A DNA stretch of 5,782 nucleotides from Nitrospirales bacterium (GTDB lineage Bacteria; Nitrospirota; Thermodesulfovibrionia; Thermodesulfovibrionales; Dissulfurispiraceae): contig JADLDZ010000316.1 in NCBI GenBank assembly GCA_020846375.1, positions 1 through 5,782 of the forward strand, written 5' to 3'. A program made the position numbers and the translations under genes. How positions within the stretch are numbered: the first letter of the stretch is position 1; every line of letters starts with the position of its first letter. Shown piece by piece: positions 5,387-5,782 of the stretch. The notes under the pieces are model-generated. The model was not told where the DNA came from. It ran no database searches and worked only from the letters and a program-made list of their open reading frames with translations.

Positions 5387-5566
5387 CTATGAACAGTCGC
5401 CCCGCCAGAGGCACTCATTCTGATTGCAGGTCTCTGCCTGTCCTGAATTGAAGCAGGCGGTGTACCCTTCGTCCCGTTGAATCGTCCTGATAATATCCGC
5501 CTTCTTCATGTTCCCTGTCCTGATCCCCCTCTGCTTTGCGATCTCCTTCACTTCCTGAAGTTTCAT
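5387..5566 (-). CDS. small SAP/Rho-N-like protein with four C-terminal cysteines
   Basis: The product is 59 residues. Residues 1-33 (MKLQEVKEIAKQRGIRTG, then MKKADIIRTIQ) have the helix-extended-helix pattern of SAP and Rho N-terminal domains, which often bind nucleic acid. The rest has four cysteines in the spacing C-x8-C-x4-C-x5-C (Cys38, 47, 52, 58), ending CLWRGDCS, which suggests a small metal site or disulfides. I recall similar short proteins, annotated as SAP or Rho-N domain proteins, in Geobacter-like anaerobes; this is memory rather than a search. Function is unknown. The start is set by GGAGGG 4 nt upstream. The frame continues upstream to an ATG at 5704, but those 46 residues are low-complexity and lack family character. 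It is convergent with the TPR gene, with 39 nt between the two stop codons. Confidence 0.82.
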   Translation of the reverse strand: MKLQEVKEIAKQRGIRTGNMKKADIIRTIQRDEGYTACFNSGQAETCNQNECLWRGDCS

Positions 5567-5570
5567 TTCT

Positions 5571-5576
5571 CCCTCC
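5571..5576 (-). promoter_or_regulatory. ribosome-binding site that fixes the small gene start
   Basis: Read on the minus strand, GGAGGG precedes the ATG at 5566-5564 by 4 nt. It supports the 59-residue form over the longer reading from 5704. Confidence 0.75.
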
Positions 5577-5584
5577 TGTTCGGG

Positions 5585-5606
5585 ATAGGCAGGATATGCT
5601 GCCTGT
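5585..5606 (-). repeat. perfect 6-bp hairpin in the leader of the small gene
   Basis: AGGCAG (5587-5592) and CTGCCT (5599-5604) are perfect inverted copies around a 6-nt loop, extendable by a G-U and an A-U pair. On the minus strand the hairpin ends 8 nt before the Shine-Dalgarno of the small gene, so it could act as an operator or a 5'-leader structure. On the plus strand it is followed by only four T residues, a poor terminator. Confidence 0.35.
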
Positions 5607-5782
5607 TTTGATTGCTCCTCTCCCTTTCCTCCTCCTTTTTTCTGAGGCGTCCTGCGGGCACCGGAGCGATCACCGGGTAGACGGGGCTCGCACGTGTCCA
5701 TCATCCCGGTCGGGAAGGGTTCCGCCCGGTCTCGCTGCGAACACAGTGTGCAGACACAGCCCAGGACACTGTCACTCTTGAA

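Larger units (their letters stand above)
5567..5782. other. 216-nt end region without a convincing gene
   Basis: No reading frame here resembles a protein family. Features seen are the leader hairpin at 5585-5606, a 29-nt homopyrimidine tract at 5615-5643 (purine-rich on the strand of the small gene), a short CCCG-GT-CGGG dyad at 5705-5714, and a 7-bp inverted repeat ACAGTGT (5743-5749)/ACACTGT (5766-5772). I found no credible promoter for the small gene, which may lie within or beyond this stretch. Confidence 0.6.

Noticed and set aside
5567..5704. 46-residue N-terminal extension of the small SAP-like protein
   Set aside because: It is low-complexity, lies beyond a good Shine-Dalgarno for the internal Met, and the 59-residue form is a complete domain.
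5536..5781. 81-codon plus-strand frame at the window end
   Set aside because: It overlaps the small gene start and its leader, has no Shine-Dalgarno, and its translation of a pyrimidine-rich tract gives meaningless Pro/Leu/Ser runs.

Overview
The window is an ordinary-looking stretch of a GC-rich, Gram-negative-type bacterial chromosome. It carries the 3' half of an rnf operon, then a cell-wall lytic transglycosylase, a PHP-domain hydrolase paired with a membrane-anchored TPR protein, and a convergent small gene. The gene order rnfE-rnfA-rnfB matches the end of the rnfCDGEAB order of anaerobes. A multi-cluster RnfB, a periplasmic MltD-type transglycosylase and a small SAP/Rho-N plus four-cysteine protein would all fit an anaerobe such as a Nitrospirota or Desulfobacterota/Desulfuromonadota member. 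That placement is an inference from gene content and protein character, not a match to a known genome.

Layout, plus strand: rnfE (1-354, 5' end outside the window), rnfA (367-960), a 123-nt gap with a possible weak promoter, rnfB (1084-2250), a 101-nt gap with a promoter-like element, mltD (2352-3875), a 130-nt gap with a GC-rich hairpin and a second promoter-like element, a PHP-domain gene (4006-4659), and a TPR gene (4667-5347) translationally close to it. Minus strand: a 59-codon gene (5566-5387) converging on the TPR gene. The last 216 nt (5567-5782) hold no convincing gene, only dyads and a homopyrimidine tract. No tRNA, rRNA, mobile element or CRISPR array was seen.

How the genes work together: RnfA, RnfB and RnfE belong to the membrane complex that moves electrons between ferredoxin and NAD and couples this to ion transport. 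RnfB is the ferredoxin-facing iron-sulfur subunit, and RnfA/RnfE form the membrane core that normally holds a [2Fe-2S] cluster. The downstream genes have no obvious link to Rnf. MltD acts on peptidoglycan, and the PHP/TPR pair looks like its own transcription unit.

Most notable: the RnfE fragment lacks the conserved Asn-Cys in its half of the cluster-binding core (it reads Ala-Phe-Ala-Ser), while RnfA keeps both of its cysteines. RnfB carries seven [4Fe-4S] motifs, including an extra C-terminal pair. Both mltD and the PHP gene lack a Shine-Dalgarno sequence and have a -10-like box so close to the ATG that leaderless mRNAs are likely. I see no wholly new multi-gene system here.
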